A stretch of 64,000 bases of DNA from Paenibacillus sp. BJ-4 (GCF_020404765.1 NZ_JAIVEM010000004.1:34344-98343); one strand, 5' to 3'; positions 32,287 to 42,344 are shown, counted from the first letter of the stretch. Notes: a model not told the origin generated them from the letters alone. Numbers and translations: made by a program.

Positions 32287-33810
32287 CTAGCGATATTCCG
32301 CCAAATGCTCATTGAGCTCACGCGTGTGCAGATAAACTTCACGATACAGCTCATATAATCCTTCATATCGTGCCACACGCTCGGGGTTCGGGGAATATCT
32401 CGCCGCCTCCCGAAGAAAAGCTTCAGCACACGCTTGCAGCGATTCAAACCAGCCGCTACCGTATGCAGCCAGCATGGCCGCCCCCAAGGCAGGTCCCTGC
32501 TCACTCTCCAGCTTGATGATATCCGTATTGAAAATATCTGCCTGCATTTGCAGCCACGCCTCATTACGGGCCCCACCGCCGATGGAGATGACTTCCTTCA
32601 CCGTCTTGCCCGTTCCTCTGAGAATATCAATCGATTCCTTGAGCGAGAACGTAATTCCCTCCAGCACCGCCCGTGTAAAATGCGCCAGCTTATGCCCCGC
32701 ATCCATCCCGATAAAGCTGCCTCGAATGGTGGCATCCGGATGAGGGGTACGTTCGCCGACAATATAAGGCGTAAACAGCAGCCCGCGGCTACCCGGTTCA
32801 ACCGAGTCTACACCTTCCAACAGCGCATCAAAGGAATGCTCCGGTGCAAAGGTATCCTTAAACCAGGTCAGGCTATAGCCGGCCGCGAGTGTAACGCCCA
32901 TGATATAATAAGCGTCCTGCTCACTATGATTAAAAAAATGCGCCCGGCCCTGCACATCAATATCCTTGCGTTCCTCATAGGAAAGCACAACGCCTGAGGT
33001 GCCGATGCTGCACAAGGTACGGCCTTCACTCAAAATGCCAGCGCCAATCGCACCGCATGCGTTGTCCGCTCCCCCTGCATATACCTTCGTTGCAGGCGAA
33101 AGTCCGCTCTGGTCCGCCATCTCCGGCAATAATGTACCCGTCTGGTCAAAGGATTCCACCAGCGGAGGGAACAATGACAACGGCAGCTCAAAAGCAGCGG
33201 CAATCTTTTGGCTCCACTGCTTCTGAGCGACATCCAGCAGCAGCGTGCCCGCCGCATCCGAATATTCCATTGCCAGCTTTCCTGTCAGACGGTATCGCAC
33301 ATAATCCTTCGGCAGCATAAAATGAGCTGCACGAGCCAGCACGTCCGGCTCATGCTCCTGCACCCACAGCAGCTTGGGCAGCGTGAAGCCCTCCAGCGCG
33401 CGATTGCGTGCAATGCTCAGCAGCTCCGGTCCGAGCTTTTCTTCAATGTGGCGGCATTGAGCCGTTGTACGCGTGTCATTCCACAGAATAGCCGGACGCA
33501 AAACCTGGCCGTCCTTGTCGATCAGCACAAGCCCGTGCATCTGTCCCGAAAAGCTAATCCCGTCCACGGCCTCTGCCCCGCCGATTCCGGCCTTTTCAAC
33601 GAGCTGCTTCAATGCTGTTAACGTGCCGCTGACCCAATCCTCGGGATGCTGCTCGCTATACCCTGCCTTGGGCTGATGGAGTGGATAAGACTGGGAGGTT
33701 TCCCAAGCTACCTGCCCCTTGCGGTTGACCAGTACCGTTTTGATTGCGCTGGTACCCAGATCGACGCCGATGACATAGTGTTCCTGCTCCTGTTTTAGCT
33801 TTTCCTGCAT
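32287..33810 (-). CDS. xylB: Xylulokinase
   Basis: 507 residues from the ATG at 33810 (GGAAGGAGGAACTTCG). FGGY sugar kinase fold: phosphate-1 motif VIGVDLGTSAIKTVLVNRKG, substrate-binding FSGQMHGLVLID, NDTRTTAQC, and YAGGADNACGAIGAG, ending with GGGARNEAWLQMQADIFN. It phosphorylates D-xylulose to D-xylulose 5-phosphate in the cytoplasm. It lies 57 bases downstream of xylA and is cotranscribed; the pathway leads into pentose phosphate metabolism. Confidence 0.94.
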   Translation of the reverse strand: MQEKLKQEQEHYVIGVDLGTSAIKTVLVNRKGQVAWETSQSYPLHQPKAGYSEQHPEDWVSGTLTALKQLVEKAGIGGAEAVDGISFSGQMHGLVLIDKDGQVLRPAILWNDTRTTAQCRHIEEKLGPELLSIARNRALEGFTLPKLLWVQEHEPDVLARAAHFMLPKDYVRYRLTGKLAMEYSDAAGTLLLDVAQKQWSQKIAAAFELPLSLFPPLVESFDQTGTLLPEMADQSGLSPATKVYAGGADNACGAIGAGILSEGRTLCSIGTSGVVLSYEERKDIDVQGRAHFFNHSEQDAYYIMGVTLAAGYSLTWFKDTFAPEHSFDALLEGVDSVEPGSRGLLFTPYIVGERTPHPDATIRGSFIGMDAGHKLAHFTRAVLEGITFSLKESIDILRGTGKTVKEVISIGGGARNEAWLQMQADIFNTDIIKLESEQGPALGAAMLAAYGSGWFESLQACAEAFLREAARYSPNPERVARYEGLYELYREVYLHTRELNEHLAEYR

Positions 33811-33867
33811 CGAAGTTCCTCCTTCCCTGCTAACGTGTAGCCTTGATTTCATGTACAAATTCTGGCT

Positions 33868-35184
33868 TTAATCCGCCAAAATGTATTGATTTAATGTCGC
33901 CTTCAAATACTCCTGACGACCGGACATGTTTTTGCGTGGTGCTTCGTTCGCCAGTGCATATTCAGACAGAGAAGCAAGCGTTGCCTTTCCAGAAACGATA
34001 TCTGCCCCAATGCCTTCTTTAAAGCTGCTGTAGCGTTTTTCAATAAAGTCCTCAAATACACGATCCTCGATCAGTTTGGCGGCTATTTTCAAGCCTTTTG
34101 CATACGTATCCATGCCTGCAATGTGTGCGAGGAACAGATCCTCTGGCTCAAACGATGCTCTGCGCACCTTGGCATCAAAGTTGATACCACCACGGCCCAG
34201 GCCCGCGTTTTGCAGCACTTCATACATGGTCAGGGTCGCATCATACAGATCAACCGGGAATTCGTCTGTATCCCAGCCCAGCAGCAAATCTCCCTGGTTG
34301 GCATCCAGTGATCCCAGCATACCGTTAATCCGTGCCACACGCAGCTCATGATCAAAAGTATGACCTGCCAACGTCGCATGGTTCGCTTCCAGATTCAGTT
34401 TGAAATGCTGATCCAGATCGTATTTTTGCAGGAAGGCAATCGTCGTTGCCGCATCAAAATCATACTGATGCTTGGTTGGCTCCTTCGGTTTAGGCTCGAT
34501 CAGGAACTGAGCGTCAAAGCCAATTTCACGTGCATAGTCCACAGCCATATGGAACATTCGTCCCAAATTGTCCTGCTCCAGCTTCATATCCGTATTCAGC
34601 AGTGTTTCGTAGCCTTCGCGGCCTCCCCAGAACACATAGTTGTCTGCGCCCAAGCGCTTGCCTACTTCCAGGCCCTTTTTAATCTGGGCGGCTGCATGGG
34701 CGTATACGTCCGCATTGCAGGTGGTTGCAGCTCCATGCAAATAACGAGGATGGCTAAACATGTTTGCCGTGTTCCACAGCAGTTTTTTCCCCGTAGCCTT
34801 CATATGTTCCTCAATCAGGTCCACGATCGTATCCAGATTGCTGTGGAATTCCTTCAGGGAAGCGCCCTCCGGGGCAATATCCACATCGTGAAAAGCGAAA
34901 TAAGGCAGATTCAGCTTATCCAGCAGCTCAAAGGCAGCTTCCACACGAGCCTTCGCCAAATCCAGCCCGCTGAACTTGGACCACGGGCGTTCAGCTGTCT
35001 CTACCCCAAATGGATCAGTGCCGCCTGCGACGAGTGTGTGCCAATAAGCCATGCTAAAACGCATATGCTCTTCCATCGTTTTCCCAGCCACAACTTCTTG
35101 TGGATTATAAAATTTAAATGCAAAAGGATTATTGGATTGCTTGCCCTCAAAATTAATTTTAGATACCTGCTCGAAATAAGCCAT
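33868..35184 (-). CDS. xylA: Xylose isomerase
   Basis: 438 residues from the ATG at 35184 (AAAGGAGGAACTTATTG). TIM-barrel xylose isomerase with the catalytic His in [13 protein letters not shown], metal ligands in [14 protein letters not shown] and [15 protein letters not shown], and [13 protein letters not shown] near the end. It converts D-xylose to D-xylulose. First gene of the xylAB operon, divergent from xylR, with promoter and cre-like site immediately upstream. Confidence 0.96.
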   Translation of the reverse strand: MAYFEQVSKINFEGKQSNNPFAFKFYNPQEVVAGKTMEEHMRFSMAYWHTLVAGGTDPFGVETAERPWSKFSGLDLAKARVEAAFELLDKLNLPYFAFHDVDIAPEGASLKEFHSNLDTIVDLIEEHMKATGKKLLWNTANMFSHPRYLHGAATTCNADVYAHAAAQIKKGLEVGKRLGADNYVFWGGREGYETLLNTDMKLEQDNLGRMFHMAVDYAREIGFDAQFLIEPKPKEPTKHQYDFDAATTIAFLQKYDLDQHFKLNLEANHATLAGHTFDHELRVARINGMLGSLDANQGDLLLGWDTDEFPVDLYDATLTMYEVLQNAGLGRGGINFDAKVRRASFEPEDLFLAHIAGMDTYAKGLKIAAKLIEDRVFEDFIEKRYSSFKEGIGADIVSGKATLASLSEYALANEAPRKNMSGRQEYLKATLNQYILAD

Positions 35185-35226
35185 CAATAAGTTCCTCCTT
35201 TATAGTAACTGCTATGTCAATCGTTA

Positions 35227-35241
35227 TAGTAACCGTTTACA
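35227..35241. promoter_or_regulatory. cre-like catabolite control site
   Basis: TAGTAACCGTTTACA matches the WTGNAANCGNWNNCW consensus at all but one position. It lies just downstream of the expected xylA transcription start, where CcpA would block elongation when glucose is present. Confidence 0.6.
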
Positions 35242-35247
35242 AAAAAG

Positions 35248-35276
35248 ATTCTAGCACAGCAAAAAGACTTTGTCTA
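35248..35276 (-). promoter_or_regulatory. xylA promoter
   Basis: Leftward -35 TAGACA (35276-35271), 17-base spacer, -10 TAGAAT (35253-35248). Confidence 0.6.
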
Positions 35277-35309
35277 TTGCTTAAACTAAGTTTGTTTTTA
35301 TGATATAAT
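35277..35309 (+). promoter_or_regulatory. xylR promoter and probable XylR operator
   Basis: Rightward -35 TTAAAC (35281-35286), 17-base spacer, -10 TATAAT (35304-35309). AAACTAAGTTTGTTT within it resembles the AGTTTGTTT half-site of Bacillus xyl operators and also abuts the xylA -35, so one bound XylR could shut both promoters. Confidence 0.5.
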
Positions 35310-35343
35310 ATCGAGAATTACACCAACAGGAAGTGAAAAGATC

Positions 35344-36516
35344 ATGAATGTCACTGGCGATCAGGCGCTTGTCAAAAAGCTGAATAAATCCATTGTGCTG
35401 GAGCGCATCCGCCTCCATGCCCCACTATCCCGAGCACAATTATCAAGTCAAACCGGGTTAAACAAGGCCACCGTCTCCAATCTGGTAGCGGAGCTGATCA
35501 CCGAGGAACTTGTATATGAAACGGGATTAGGTGAATCCAGTGGCGGGCGCAAGCCTTTAATACTGCTGTTCAACAGCCGCGCTGGCTTTGTGCTTGGCAT
35601 CGAGGTTAGTGTGCAGTATATCAAGGGTGCTCTAACTGATTTGGCAGGAGCCATTGAGACAGAGCTTACCCTCCCCCTGAGACAGCATGATCCTGCCTTT
35701 GTCATGGAGCAGATTCAAAAGCTGGTTCAGGAGCTTATGCAGGTCACTCCTCCCTCCCCTCACGGTATCGTCGGCATTGGACTGGGGGTGCCGGGTATGG
35801 TGGATGAATCAGGAACGGTTCTATTCGCACCCAATCTGGGCTGGGAAGAGGTCCCACTTCGGCAGCAGCTTGAGACAGCGCTTGGCCTTCCCGTCATCGT
35901 AGATAACGAGGCCAACGTTGGCGCGCAGGGCGAGCTGTACTATGGTATGGACGGCGAGCATCGACAGCTGGTACGGGATCTGGTCTATATCAGTGCAGGG
36001 TCCGGGATTGGGGCCGGAATTATCATTGACGGCAAGCCGTATCAAGGAGCCTGGGGATATGCCGGAGAGACGGGTCATATGACCATTGACTGGAATGGAC
36101 GGCTCTGCTCCTGCGGTAGCCGGGGCTGTTGGGAGCTGTATGCTTCGGAAAAAGCATATACAGCATCCACCCTCGCCCTGTCCGCGCACAGTACAGCGGA
36201 ATTACTGCCGTATGCCCGGCAAGGTGACGCGGATACGTTAAGCGTCTTTCATGACATCGGGCGATATTTGGGTGTGGGCATTACCAACATTGTGAACAGC
36301 CTTAACCCCGGAATGCTTATCATCGGCGGTCCACTGGCCGAAGCCAGACCATGGCTGGAACAGAGTATGCGTGAGGTGATTGAAGAACGTGCCCTGCCCT
36401 ATCATCGTCGGCAACTGCAAATCCGTTTTTCCACGCTGGGCAGCCGTTCGACCATGTTGGGCGCTGCCTATGCAGCGACAGCCCCTTTTCTCGGGCGTGT
36501 ACGGGTATCTCTGTAA
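35344..36516 (+). CDS. xylR: Xylose repressor XylR (ROK family)
   Basis: 390 residues, ATG behind ACAGGAAGTGAAAAGATC. N-terminal winged helix (about 15-70, LSRAQLSSQTGLNKATVSNLVAELITEELV) and a ROK sugar-binding domain (about 80-385) with GIGLGVPGMVD, the CSCGSRGCWELYAS zinc-binding motif and SLNPGMLIIGGP. It should repress xylAB in the absence of xylose. Divergent from xylA over 160 bases. Confidence 0.93.
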   Translation: MNVTGDQALVKKLNKSIVLERIRLHAPLSRAQLSSQTGLNKATVSNLVAELITEELVYETGLGESSGGRKPLILLFNSRAGFVLGIEVSVQYIKGALTDLAGAIETELTLPLRQHDPAFVMEQIQKLVQELMQVTPPSPHGIVGIGLGVPGMVDESGTVLFAPNLGWEEVPLRQQLETALGLPVIVDNEANVGAQGELYYGMDGEHRQLVRDLVYISAGSGIGAGIIIDGKPYQGAWGYAGETGHMTIDWNGRLCSCGSRGCWELYASEKAYTASTLALSAHSTAELLPYARQGDADTLSVFHDIGRYLGVGITNIVNSLNPGMLIIGGPLAEARPWLEQSMREVIEERALPYHRRQLQIRFSTLGSRSTMLGAAYAATAPFLGRVRVSL

Positions 36517-36561
36517 AAAAAAGGCGTACAGGAACATTAAAAGCTCCTATACGCCCTTTTA
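36517..36561. terminator. Intrinsic terminator of xylR
   Basis: AAAAGGCGTACAGGA pairs with TCCTATACGCCCTTTT; one mismatch in the stem. Also suits the convergent glutaredoxin gene. Confidence 0.8.
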
Positions 36562-36582
36562 TTTTGATTATTCCCCAGTTGA

Positions 36583-36813
36583 TTAAGCGTTCAACACTTT
36601 TTCAAACTTGGTTTTGTTCATACCGGAAATACGTTCTTCCCCGATCAGAGTCAACGGAACGGCACGAATGCCCATATCCCAAACCTCTTGTGCGAACGCT
36701 TCATTTGTTTCAATGTTGCGTTCTTCGTACTCTACGCCTTTTTCGCTCAAATAGCTTTTGACTTGACGGCAATGCGGGCAGTTTGTAGATGTGTATACAA
36801 TTGCTTTTTCCAT
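36583..36813 (-). CDS. Glutaredoxin-like thiol-disulfide protein
   Basis: 76 residues. Thioredoxin fold with CPHC at the start (TSTNCPHCRQVKSYL), cis-Pro segment RAVPLTLIG and Gly-Met at the end. It is of the NrdH/glutaredoxin-like group. Such proteins are often reduced by thioredoxin reductase rather than glutathione, and the trxB gene lies 62 bases upstream in the same direction. That pairing suggests a functional couple, perhaps for ribonucleotide reductase or oxidative stress. Confidence 0.87.
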   Translation of the reverse strand: MEKAIVYTSTNCPHCRQVKSYLSEKGVEYEERNIETNEAFAQEVWDMGIRAVPLTLIGEERISGMNKTKFEKVLNA

Positions 36814-36875
36814 GATAGCTCACCTCATCAATTATTGTTGTAAATAATATTTTTATTCATACTTGTAACGAAATA

Positions 36876-37817
36876 TTACAGAGCCAGTGCGCTGTGCTCC
36901 AGGCTTTCGATATACTTCTCGCTGTCCATAGCGGCCATGCAGCCGCTGCCTGCTGCTGTAATCGCTTGTCTGTAGCGTGTATCCTGTACGTCACCACAAG
37001 CGAATACCCCAGGTACGTTCGTTTCGGAAGTACCTGGATTTACGACGATATAACCGTTCGCATCGGTTGTAATTTGACCCTCGAGGAAGCCTGTGTTCGG
37101 ATGGTGACCGATGGCTACGAATACGCCGCTAACCGTAATAATTTCTTCTTCGCCTGTAGCATTGTTCAGTACCTTCAAGCCGGTTACCCCGTTCTCGTCA
37201 GCAATCACTTCTACAGGAGTACGATTGAGCGCCCACTCAATTTTACTGTTGGCACGAGCTCGATCCTGCATAATTTTAGAGGCGCGCAGTTCTTCGCGGC
37301 GATGTATCAACGTTACTTTGGAGGCAAAACGTGTCAGGAAGTTAGCTTCCTCCAGCGCGGAATCCCCACCACCGATGACCACAATTTCCTTACCACGGAA
37401 AAAGAATCCGTCACAGGTTGCGCAGGTGCTCACGCCACGTCCGATGTTATCCTGTTCGCCGGGAATCCCCAGGTATTTTGCAGTTGCGCCTGTGGAAATA
37501 ATCAGTGTGTCGGTAACCAGTTCACCCAAACCCTCAACATCCAATGTAAAAGGACGAGTGGTTGTGTCTACCTTGTTCACCCAGCCTGTACGGAATTCAG
37601 CGCCAAAACGCTCCGCTTGCTTACGCATATTATCCATCAAATCGGGTCCCATGATCCCTTCAGGAAATCCGGGGAAGTTTTCGACCTCTGTAGTCGTGGT
37701 CAATTGTCCACCTGGCTGTGGTCCTTCGATCACCAGTGGGTTCATGTTGGCACGTGCCAGATAGATCGCAGCGGTCAGACCGGCAGGGCCGGTGCCTATA
37801 ATAATGGACTTGTACAT
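36876..37817 (-). CDS. trxB: Thioredoxin-disulfide reductase
   Basis: 313 residues. FAD-binding [16 protein letters not shown] at the start, redox CATCDG (about 135-140), NADPH-binding [13 protein letters not shown], and C-terminal [27 protein letters not shown]. It reduces thioredoxins with NADPH and in this context probably also the glutaredoxin-like protein encoded next. It starts behind TAGGAGGAACCAAGAT. Confidence 0.94.
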   Translation of the reverse strand: MYKSIIIGTGPAGLTAAIYLARANMNPLVIEGPQPGGQLTTTTEVENFPGFPEGIMGPDLMDNMRKQAERFGAEFRTGWVNKVDTTTRPFTLDVEGLGELVTDTLIISTGATAKYLGIPGEQDNIGRGVSTCATCDGFFFRGKEIVVIGGGDSALEEANFLTRFASKVTLIHRREELRASKIMQDRARANSKIEWALNRTPVEVIADENGVTGLKVLNNATGEEEIITVSGVFVAIGHHPNTGFLEGQITTDANGYIVVNPGTSETNVPGVFACGDVQDTRYRQAITAAGSGCMAAMDSEKYIESLEHSALAL

Positions 37818-38097
37818 ATCTTGGTTCCTCCTAAAATATCATAAGTATTATATAGCGAGTTTTCGGTACCGGGCGCTGGGCTACTGCATATACTCTAAAA
37901 GCAGTTCTGTCAGAAGCCTATCCCAAAATGTGGACACCCGGCTGTTGCAAAAACGAATCACTTGTTTAATAACTTCCTATGACTTAGACTGATTCTAAAT
38001 CCTAATTTCATTATGCGGAAATAGCTGTAAACAGTCAAATGAAGTTTTCATGAAGCGAAGCTGGAAGATTAATAGGTATGGAGGGGTTATCCCGATT

Positions 38098-38829
38098 ATG
38101 AATGACGTTTTTGTAGGCAGTCTGATTTCTGCCCTGTCCACTGGACTCGGCGCGGTGCCCATATTATTTATGCGCAATGTTACCCATCGACTTCGCGATG
38201 TTTTGCTGGCTTATGCCGCAGGAATCATGACCTCTGCATCTGTGTATAACTTGATTCCCGAAGCCATCCGGCATTCCAATTGGTTTGTGCTGTCTGCCGG
38301 CATTTTGCTCGGCTGTCTCGTATTATTGGTGATGGAAATGTATATCCCCCACGCCGACCTGGAGGACCCGGATTCCAAGACCTTTCAGCTGGAGTCCAAA
38401 TCTTTCCTCATTATTGCGGCTATTACGCTGCACAATTTGCCGGAGGGGCTTTCCGTCGGAGTCAGCTATGCAAGTGAAACCCAAAATCTCGGCAATCTGA
38501 TCGCCTTTTCCATCGGCCTGCAAAATGCCCCGGAAGGCTTTATCGTAGCCTTATTTCTCGTGAATCAAAACATCGGTCGTTTCAAGGCATTGGGCATTGC
38601 CACCCTCACCGGAGCTGTAGAAATCATTACGAGTCTGATCGGATTTTATTTGAGCAGCTGGGTCAACGGACTGGTACCCTATGGACTTGCTTTTGCCGCT
38701 GGAGCCATGATGTTTATCGTCTACAAGGAACTGATTCCTGAAAGTCACGGGGACGGCAACCAGCGGATCGCCACATTCTCTTTTATTCTCGGCTTGATTA
38801 CGATGATTGGGCTGACCGAATGGCTATAG
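38098..38829 (+). CDS. ZIP-family metal transporter
   Basis: 243 residues from the ATG at 38098 (GGAGGGGTTATCCCGATT); a start 16 codons earlier lacks a good site. Eight spans. The metal path is seen in HNLPEGLSVG (TM4) and QNAPEGFIVAL (TM5), the GufA/ZupT-like ZIP signature. ZIP carriers bring Zn(II), Fe(II) or Mn(II) into the cytoplasm. No Zur or Fur box is evident in the 280 bases upstream, so regulation is unclear. Confidence 0.88.
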   Translation: MNDVFVGSLISALSTGLGAVPILFMRNVTHRLRDVLLAYAAGIMTSASVYNLIPEAIRHSNWFVLSAGILLGCLVLLVMEMYIPHADLEDPDSKTFQLESKSFLIIAAITLHNLPEGLSVGVSYASETQNLGNLIAFSIGLQNAPEGFIVALFLVNQNIGRFKALGIATLTGAVEIITSLIGFYLSSWVNGLVPYGLAFAAGAMMFIVYKELIPESHGDGNQRIATFSFILGLITMIGLTEWL

Positions 38830-38840
38830 CCGGGCAACAC

Positions 38841-38888
38841 AAAAAGGCTGTTTTTCTGCCTGTAATCCAGACAGAAAAACAGCCTTTT
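38841..38888. terminator. Intrinsic terminator between ZIP and His-rich protein genes
   Basis: AAAAGGCTGTTTTTCTG pairs perfectly with CAGAAAAACAGCCTTTT over 17 bases; T-rich ends on both strands. Confidence 0.85.
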
Positions 38889-38909
38889 GGCGTGTTCAAT
38901 GAAGAACCC

Positions 38910-39371
38910 TTATTTTTTCCGATTCATGGAGCGCAGTGCCTCACGGTACTGCTCGTCCTCACTTTTCGGAGTCTCATTCTCTCCATGGGTCATTTGGGAG
39001 CGTCCATCCTTTTCCTCGCCCTTTCCAGCAAATCCACGTAAAGCCGCTCGGTAATCCTGATCATCGTAAGTAGCCTGGTGATCTCCATGCTCCCTTTCCA
39101 CCTTCACATCTGCATGGGTATCAGGCACCTTGTGATGCTCCTCGGCATGATGTTCCCTGGTATCAGCAGCTTTATGCTGTGCCTCTCGCGCATGATCCGT
39201 CAACTCCCGGGTCTCGGGCTCCACTTGCACAGGATAAGGACGTTTGCTCCTTTGCCGTGAATCCTCATCGGCTTGACGAGCCTTGGGTGAGGACTTGCGC
39301 GCCATCTTCGTATTAAATACCAGCAAAAAGATAAGGGCAACCGCAGCTACTCCGATAAAAGCAATGGTCAT
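38910..39371 (-). CDS. Single-span protein with long His/charged hydrophilic tail, unknown function
   Basis: 153 residues. A membrane helix (about 1-20, IAFIGVAAVALIFLLVF) is followed by an Arg/Lys-rich stretch and a long hydrophilic part with about a dozen His between residues 58 and 100 (for example REHHAEEHHKVPDTHAD). Two similar short units occur near the end, DQDYRAALRGF and DEQYREALRSM. No family recognised. It ends just before a terminator; the flavodoxin-like gene lies nine bases upstream, so both are one transcript. Metal binding by the His-rich part is possible. Confidence 0.72.
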   Translation of the reverse strand: MTIAFIGVAAVALIFLLVFNTKMARKSSPKARQADEDSRQRSKRPYPVQVEPETRELTDHAREAQHKAADTREHHAEEHHKVPDTHADVKVEREHGDHQATYDDQDYRAALRGFAGKGEEKDGRSQMTHGENETPKSEDEQYREALRSMNRKK

Positions 39372-39380
39372 GGGGGCCTC

Positions 39381-39935
39381 CTATTCTTTTGCAGCGTTAC
39401 GATACCGTCCCGCCATCTTAGCGACCCGTTTGCCCAGAGAGCGACCTAATGCAAGATCATCACCTGTTGGGAAATTTGGCGGCCCATTCGGGTCTGTCTC
39501 CACCGGACAGGTTATCCCCACGCCGTAATAAGAGCCGTAGAGTGCATTTTCCGTAATATTGGCGGGTAGTCCTACAATAATCATGCCTTGATGAAGCATC
39601 GGGGTAATCAAATTGAGAAGTGTTGATTCCAAGCCACCATGAACCGTGGCGGTTGTGCAGAACACCGCACCGATTTTATCCACCAGCTTGCCCTGTGCCC
39701 ACAGATACCCAAGCTTGTCGATCCAGCTTTTCAGACCGCTACTGATCGTGCCAAAATGACCCGGACATCCCCATATAATCGCGTCTACACTTCCCAGATC
39801 CTTCACATCGGCCTCATTCACATGCTTTAGCATCACTTCCGTGTGCTCCTGGCGCGCGCCTTCTGCGATCGAACGAGCCAGACGCTCGGTATGCCCATTT
39901 TCACTATCATATACAATCATGATTCTAGTCGTCAT
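39381..39935 (-). CDS. Flavodoxin-like NAD(P)H:quinone oxidoreductase (WrbA-like)
   Basis: 184 residues from the ATG at 39935 with AAAGGATGATG upstream. The FMN-binding loop ([23 protein letters not shown]) and [20 protein letters not shown], then [30 protein letters not shown] and GSYYGVG, are typical of WrbA-type flavodoxin-fold reductases. They carry out two-electron quinone reduction with NAD(P)H, protecting against redox cycling. It is cotranscribed with the His-rich membrane protein gene. Confidence 0.85.
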   Translation of the reverse strand: MTTRIMIVYDSENGHTERLARSIAEGARQEHTEVMLKHVNEADVKDLGSVDAIIWGCPGHFGTISSGLKSWIDKLGYLWAQGKLVDKIGAVFCTTATVHGGLESTLLNLITPMLHQGMIIVGLPANITENALYGSYYGVGITCPVETDPNGPPNFPTGDDLALGRSLGKRVAKMAGRYRNAAKE

Positions 39936-40065
39936 TATGCGCATCATCCTTTGTCTGCAAAATCATCTTTTCGCATGCGCTCTTAGCCTCTCCCAAAATC
40001 CATCTGAATATTATGAAACGTATGGCGCATACTTTGAAAATCCAAGAACTAGGGAGGCATGTAAC

Positions 40066-40701
40066 ATGAATTCACGCGCCATATTAGTCAACCTGCTAGT
40101 TATTATCATTATTCTGGCAGGAGGCGGAGCCGCCGCCTATTACTACAATCAAGCCGCCAACTACATAAAGACGGACAATGCCCAAGTAAGCGGACAAGCG
40201 GTTACCGTTGCCTCTCCAGGTGCGGGCAAACTCACGGGCTGGAATGCTGAGGTTGGCAAAACCTACACCGCCGGAAGCACAATCGGTACGGTAGAGGGAG
40301 GCGGAAGCCGGATTAGCGTCACGATTCCTACCGATGGTACCATTGTGCAGCAATCGGCGGTTAACAACTCGATTGTTGGGGCAGGCACACCTTTAGCGAA
40401 GGCTTTTGATCTAAACAATTTATGGATTACCGCCAATATAGATGAAACGGCTATACAGGATCTTCAGGTAGGACAGACGGTGGATGTATATATTGATGCA
40501 TATCCGGATACGGCCCTGAGCGGTAAACTCGAAAAAATCGGCCTAGCAACCGCATCGACTTTTTCACTACTGCCCACTTCCAACACCACTGCCAACTATA
40601 CCAAGGTGACACAGGTCGTACCTGTTAATATATCCATTCAAGGTTATAAAGGGTTAGGTATTATTCCGGGGATGAGTGCAACCATCAGAGTTCACAAGTA
40701 G
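40066..40701 (+). CDS. Short HlyD/EmrA-like efflux adaptor
   Basis: 211 residues from the ATG at 40066 (AGGGAGGCATGTAAC). One N-terminal span, then a barrel-sandwich (lipoyl-like) domain: YIKTDNAQVSGQAVTVASPGAGKLTGWNAEVGKTYTAG and the return half with IPTDGTIVQ. A beta-barrel domain with NLWITANIDETAIQDLQVGQTVDVYIDAYP follows. The coiled-coil hairpin that reaches an outer membrane in EmrA is missing, as expected in a Gram-positive cell. It pairs with the 14-span exporter gene nine bases downstream. Confidence 0.87.
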   Translation: MNSRAILVNLLVIIIILAGGGAAAYYYNQAANYIKTDNAQVSGQAVTVASPGAGKLTGWNAEVGKTYTAGSTIGTVEGGGSRISVTIPTDGTIVQQSAVNNSIVGAGTPLAKAFDLNNLWITANIDETAIQDLQVGQTVDVYIDAYPDTALSGKLEKIGLATASTFSLLPTSNTTANYTKVTQVVPVNISIQGYKGLGIIPGMSATIRVHK

Positions 40702-40710
40702 GAGGCTGTC

Positions 40711-42234
40711 ATGGATCAAAAAATGTCCGTCGGGCGTATTCTGTCCGTCCTGTTGTTAGGCGCCTTCATATCCATCTTAAATCAAACACTGCTTAACGTG
40801 GCCATTCCACACTTGATGAATGATTTCAATGTGTCGGCTACTACCGTTCAGTGGCTATCCACCGGATATATGCTGACGAACGGGATTCTGATTCCAATCA
40901 CCGCTTTTTTGATTGAGTCATTCGGAACCCGTGCGCTTTTTATCACCGCGATGGGGTTATTCACCGCCGGGTCTGTCGTCTGCGCTACCAGTACCGGATT
41001 TGCACCGATGCTGGTCGGACGTGTTATTCAGGCCAGCGGAGCGGGCATCATTATGCCTGTGGTCATGAACGTGTTCCTGACGGTGTTCCCCCCGGAAAAA
41101 CGTGGCGCCGCCATGGGTACGATGGGTATCGCCATGATGTTTGCCCCGGCGGTCGGACCAACTTTATCCGGCTGGATTGTAGAGCATTATAGCTGGAGGC
41201 TGCTATTTTTGCTCGTTATTCCGCTGGCGATCATTGATATTCTGTTCGCCGTACGCTGGCTCAAAAATGTGTCCAAGCTGACGAAGCCGCAGTTTGACCT
41301 GCTGGGAACCATTTTTTCCACCCTTGGCTTCGGCCTTCTGTTGTATGGCTTTAGTTCCGCCGGAGACAAGGGCTGGAGCAGCAACACCGTCATACTCTCC
41401 CTCGCTGCCGGGATCGTGTTTATTGTATTTTTTGTCGTGCGTGAGCTGAACATGATACAGCCCATGCTGGAGTTCCGTGTGTTTAAATATGATATTTTTA
41501 CGGTATCTACGCTGGTTGGGGCGACGGTCAATATGACGATGTTCGGTGGGATGCTGCTACTACCGATCTATCTGCAAAATATACGCGGTTTTACGCCGCT
41601 GCAATCCGGTCTGCTACTGCTTCCGGGTGCATTGCTGATGGGTGTGATGTCACCGATATCGGGGGCCATTTTCGACCGTATCGGCGCGAGGCCGTTGGCG
41701 ATTATCGGACTGATCATTACAGTAGTGACGACATGGGAATTCAGTCTGCTGACCGATGCGACCACCTACGGGCACATTATGATCATCTATACGATTCGCA
41801 GCTTTGGCATGTCCTTGCTGATGATGTCCGTACAAACGGAGGGACTAAACCAGCTTCCTCCCCATCTCGGCAGCCACGGCACAGCCATGTCCAATACGGT
41901 GCGGCAAATTGCTGGCTCCATTGGTACGGCTTGGCTTATTACTGTAATGAGCAGTCGAACTACGATTCATTTGGCGGATTATGCCAATGCAGCTACCACA
42001 GCCAATGCCTCTGTAACGGAAGGGGTATCACAACTGGGACAAACCCTCGCGCAAACGGCGGGCGTCTCGACGGAAACCGGCTCAGCACTGGCGCTACAGC
42101 AGGTATACCGAAGTGCCGTTACAGAATCGACGATCCATGGCATTAATGATGCCTTTATCATTGCCACAGGGATTGCGATAGCAGGGCTCATTTTTTCCCT
42201 GTTCTTGCGGCGCTCTACACCGCGCCGAAGATAG
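40711..42234 (+). CDS. MFS DHA2 (EmrB/QacA-type) multidrug exporter
   Basis: 507 residues; GTAGGAGGCTGTC before the start. Fourteen predicted spans; LLGAFISILNQTLLNVAIPHLMNDF and TVQWLSTGYMLTNGILIPITAFL are the DHA2 hallmark, followed by GRVIQASGAGIIMPVVMNV. It expels drugs or metabolites using the proton gradient, with the small HlyD-like adaptor made from the same transcript. No linked regulator; the promoter must lie in 39948-40065. Confidence 0.9.
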   Translation: MDQKMSVGRILSVLLLGAFISILNQTLLNVAIPHLMNDFNVSATTVQWLSTGYMLTNGILIPITAFLIESFGTRALFITAMGLFTAGSVVCATSTGFAPMLVGRVIQASGAGIIMPVVMNVFLTVFPPEKRGAAMGTMGIAMMFAPAVGPTLSGWIVEHYSWRLLFLLVIPLAIIDILFAVRWLKNVSKLTKPQFDLLGTIFSTLGFGLLLYGFSSAGDKGWSSNTVILSLAAGIVFIVFFVVRELNMIQPMLEFRVFKYDIFTVSTLVGATVNMTMFGGMLLLPIYLQNIRGFTPLQSGLLLLPGALLMGVMSPISGAIFDRIGARPLAIIGLIITVVTTWEFSLLTDATTYGHIMIIYTIRSFGMSLLMMSVQTEGLNQLPPHLGSHGTAMSNTVRQIAGSIGTAWLITVMSSRTTIHLADYANAATTANASVTEGVSQLGQTLAQTAGVSTETGSALALQQVYRSAVTESTIHGINDAFIIATGIAIAGLIFSLFLRRSTPRRR

Positions 42235-42271
42235 ACATACAGCACCTGGCGAGCTAGATGTATGAGATGGA

Positions 42272-42325
42272 CAGAAGGAGCATTCACCCCCTTGGATTTT
42301 AAGAGGGTTGAATGCTCCTTCTTGT
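42272..42325. terminator. Intrinsic terminator between convergent genes
   Basis: GAAGGAGCATTCA pairs with TGAATGCTCCTTC, flanked by CCC/GGG, then TTGTTG on the right. Confidence 0.75.
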
Positions 42326-42344
42326 TGTCGTGTGATTTATTAGC

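Noticed and set aside
34348..35190. Open frame of about 280 codons opposite xylA
   Set aside because: Antisense shadow of xylose isomerase without ribosome site.
36894..37844. Open frame of about 316 codons opposite trxB
   Set aside because: Antisense shadow of a clear thioredoxin reductase gene; Cys-rich, non-natural composition.
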